64,000 nt of DNA from Pseudomonadota bacterium (GTDB taxonomy: Bacteria; Pseudomonadota; Alphaproteobacteria; Azospirillales; Azospirillaceae): assembly GCA_023423695.1 (NCBI GenBank), contig JAFAFA010000027.1, positions 97,787 through 161,786 of the forward strand, written 5' to 3'. The notes beneath the pieces are model-generated. The model searched no databases, was not told where the DNA came from, and saw nothing but the letters and a program-made list of their open reading frames with translations. The translations under genes and the position numbers were made by a program. This document shows, in pieces, positions 62,203 through 64,000 of this stretch (the stretch's first letter is position 1; the number at the start of each line of letters is the position of its first letter).

Positions 62203-63606
62203 TCAGCAGCTTGTGGCCTTGTTGCAGCCCTTCTCCTCCGGGGAGGCCGGCGCCGGGGTGCGCGCCAGTTGCAGGCCGCCGCGGGAATCCTCGAACAGCT
62301 TGTCGATCACCCGCCGGGCCTGCTGGAAGTTCTGGAGTTCCCGTCCCTCCAGCTTCTCGCCGGTCGGCAGGTCGACGGAGCGCGGGTTCACCTGCTGCCC
62401 GGCCTTCAGCACCTCGTAATGAAGGTGTGGGCCGGTGGAGCGTCCGGTGGTACCGACATAGCCGATGATGTCGCCCTGATCGACCCGCCCGCCGCGCCGG
62501 ATCGACTTGGCGAAGCGGCTCATATGGGCGTAGGCGGTGGCGATCTCGGTGTTGTGGCGGATGCGGACATAGTTGCCGTAGGAGCTGTTGCGCTCCGCCA
62601 ACTCGATGGTGCCGCGGCCGGCGGCGTAGATCGGCGTTCCCGACGGCGCTCCGAAATCCACGCCCTTGTGCATCTTGCTGAAGCCCAGGATCGGATGACG
62701 GCGCATGCCGAAGCCCGACGTGATGCGGGCGCCGTCGATCGGGGTGCGCAGCAGGGCGCGGCGGATGCTCTCGCCGTCGCCATTGTAATAGTCGACCCGC
62801 CCGTCGCGGGTCTTGAACCGGTAGATCGGCATGTCGTCGCCGCTCAGCGTCAGCGACGCGTACAGCAACTCGCCTTCACCCGCCTCGGTGCCCTCGGCGG
62901 TGATCAGCTTCTCATACATCACCTCGAACCGGTCGCCCGGCTGCAGGTCGCGCTGGAAGTCGACGTCGTAGGAGAAGTTCTGCAGGAAGGCCATCATGAC
63001 GGAGATCGGAACCCCGGCCTGCGCCCCCGCTTCGAACAGGCTGGAGCGGATGACGCCCTGCGCCGCGACCGGCTTGCGCGTCACCGGCTTCTCAATCTGG
63101 CTGGAGGTGAAGCCGGCATCGCCCTTGCGCGCAATCGACACCGACCGTAGCGGATCGGGCGCGAACTCCAAGCCTATGAACTTGCGGGCGCCGCCGCGGC
63201 GCGGCTCGAACAGGACAGTCACGCGCTGGCCGACCTGGAGGCGGCGAGGATTGTAGACGTCGCGCAGAGCGGCGACCGCATCATGGGCGTCGTTCGCCGG
63301 AACATTCGCTTCGGCCAGCAGATCCATCAGCGTGTCGCCGCGGCCGATCGACAGGGTGCGGCGGTCGAGCGGACCGGCGGGACCGCCATCGTTGTTGCCG
63401 TTGTTGCGTTTGGCATCGTCCTTGGCTTCGGACGCGTCCTCCGCTCCCGTGTTCGGCTTGACCGCAGGCTTGTATATTTGGGGCCCGCGGCCGTTCGGCG
63501 CATCGGCGCCGCGCGCGGAAACCGCCGCAGGCGTCAGCACACCGGCCGTCATGATGGCAAGCAAGGCGAGCGTGGGAAGGCGGGAGAGCCTCGAACGCAC
63601 CGTCAT
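62203..63606 (-). CDS. M23-family peptidoglycan endopeptidase
   Basis: 467 residues. The signal peptide (LSRLPTLALLAIMTAGVLTP, cleavage near VSA) is followed by a low-complexity Asn/Asp stretch. A LysM/OapA-like segment (LSIGRGDTLMDLLAEANVPA; NPRRLQVGQRVTVLF) comes next, then a middle domain typical of MepM/YebA proteins. The LytM catalytic domain has zinc ligands His313 and Asp317 (HKGVDFGAPS) and HLH at 394-396 (GPHLHYEV). It cuts cross-links for cell-wall growth. The start is an ATG directly after AGGAGGAGG, or the GTG two codons on. Confidence 0.94.
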   Translation of the reverse strand: MTVRSRLSRLPTLALLAIMTAGVLTPAAVSARGADAPNGRGPQIYKPAVKPNTGAEDASEAKDDAKRNNGNNDGGPAGPLDRRTLSIGRGDTLMDLLAEANVPANDAHDAVAALRDVYNPRRLQVGQRVTVLFEPRRGGARKFIGLEFAPDPLRSVSIARKGDAGFTSSQIEKPVTRKPVAAQGVIRSSLFEAGAQAGVPISVMMAFLQNFSYDVDFQRDLQPGDRFEVMYEKLITAEGTEAGEGELLYASLTLSGDDMPIYRFKTRDGRVDYYNGDGESIRRALLRTPIDGARITSGFGMRRHPILGFSKMHKGVDFGAPSGTPIYAAGRGTIELAERNSSYGNYVRIRHNTEIATAYAHMSRFAKSIRRGGRVDQGDIIGYVGTTGRSTGPHLHYEVLKAGQQVNPRSVDLPTGEKLEGRELQNFQQARRVIDKLFEDSRGGLQLARTPAPASPEEKGCNKATSC

Positions 63607-64000
63607 CCTCCTCCTGTAACCCCTGGGGCTGCCCAGCAGGCGGCCGGCACTGGCCATCACCGAAGGTGTTAAGCCTTTGGATCGGACGATGCTGGACCGG
63701 TCCGACCCTGTCAACCGACACAAGACCGCAGGGGTGAACCCTATGGGAACACTATGGATTGGCGCGCTCGGACGGTCGCCGGCCACGCCGCGGTTGGTGG
63801 GTCGTTCCCTTACACTGAATCCGCTCCAGGCTCCGGTGAAAAACGAACCGTCAGGAATTTTTCATCGAGGCGCAAAAAAGCGCTTGCGTGGTTTGGGGGA
63901 GGGCGCCTATAACCCGGTCCACCGACGGCGGGGCGCTGAACGAAGCGCGGCGCTGGCGGCAGAAACGGAAGCAAGAACAGCAGCTTAGCGGTTCGATCTT
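63607..64000. other. Gene-free right edge, probable rRNA-operon upstream region
   Basis: 394 bp without a convincing gene. AT-rich tracts around 63840-63880 resemble an UP element ahead of a strong promoter, and the transcribed part after it is purine-rich leader-like sequence (GCAGAAACGGAAGCAAG). An rRNA operon probably starts beyond the window; this is an inference from promoter style only. Confidence 0.5.
63884..63913 (+). promoter_or_regulatory. Stable-RNA-type promoter at right edge
   Basis: TTGCGT, an 18-bp GC-rich spacer and TATAAC. The segment between and after (GGGCGCCTATAACCCGG, then a GC-rich discriminator-like CCACCGACGGCGG) matches my recollection of alphaproteobacterial rrn P1 promoters. 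The A/T tract just upstream (AAAAAAG, ATTTTTC) would serve as an UP element. Confidence 0.68.

Noticed and set aside
63677..63988. 103-codon plus-strand frame at the right edge
   Set aside because: It overlaps the rrn-like promoter and its leader, has no family-like sequence and a poor start context.

Overview
This window is a GC-rich, tightly packed chromosomal segment. Its gene content and order point to an alphaproteobacterium of the Rhodospirillales, most like Azospirillum. This is inferred from protein features and synteny (rimP-nusA-ylxR-infB-rbfA-truB-rpsO; miaB-phoH-ybeY-corC-lnt; rsmI-yraN-sirB1-gshB) without any database search. I see no IS element, prophage, CRISPR array or plasmid gene. 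It looks like core genome with short accessory patches.

Layout: (1) 1-8.0 kb, minus strand: the translation/transcription operon rimP, nusA, YlxR-L7Ae protein, infB, rbfA, truB and the 5' part of rpsO. (2) 8.2-13.0 kb, minus: trmB, metK, an XRE regulator with a probable self-operator, and lnt. (3) 13.0-17.0 kb, minus: corC, ybeY, phoH and miaB, linked by 4-bp overlaps. (4) 17-20.4 kb: a GNAT acetyltransferase, apaG, folE, a YbaK-type deacylase and tRNA-Arg(CCT). (5) 20.5-26.5 kb: a YuiH-like molybdoenzyme, a large MscS channel, an iron-permease family protein, DUF2244, an unknown protein and nth. (6) 26.6-31.2 kb: a bactofilin, an EI24/CysZ-like membrane protein and a KAS-II-like synthase translationally coupled to an HxlR regulator, with a divergent adenosine/ribokinase-like kinase. 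(7) 31.3-36.5 kb: two divergent unknown TM/coiled-coil proteins, a TSUP exporter with its TIGR02186 partner, a universal stress protein, a NifU-type scaffold and DUF1848. (8) 36.6-41.5 kb: a lone CheY, grpE, hrcA, a creatininase-family protein and YifB. (9) 41.7-46.5 kb: a secreted alpha/beta hydrolase, small ORFs, MarR, a pyroglutamyl-peptidase homologue lacking its catalytic Cys, trpS and a 24-codon amphipathic mini-ORF. (10) 46.6-51.0 kb: gshB, SirB1-like, yraN, rsmI and a divergent LppC-like lipoprotein. (11) 51.2-56.4 kb: a polar amino-acid ABC transporter and a YidE/AspT-type transporter. (12) 56.6-64 kb: a candidate attenuator ahead of ccmAB, a periplasmic glutathione peroxidase, a His/Pro-rich secreted protein, MotA, a FemAB-like acyltransferase, an M23 endopeptidase, and at the right edge a stable-RNA-type promoter that probably starts an rRNA operon beyond the window.

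Most genes are housekeeping: ribosome and tRNA maturation, outer-membrane lipoprotein acylation, folate, glutathione, haem export and protein quality control. The less expected signals are non-coding. They are a short dispersed element (core GTAAGGAT) concentrated at gene ends and between genes, a mutually exclusive terminator/antiterminator pair before ccmA, palindromic operators next to XRE and HxlR regulators, and several families of intergenic inverted repeats. Start codons were chosen from Shine-Dalgarno spacing, signal peptides and family length, and several remain ambiguous as noted.
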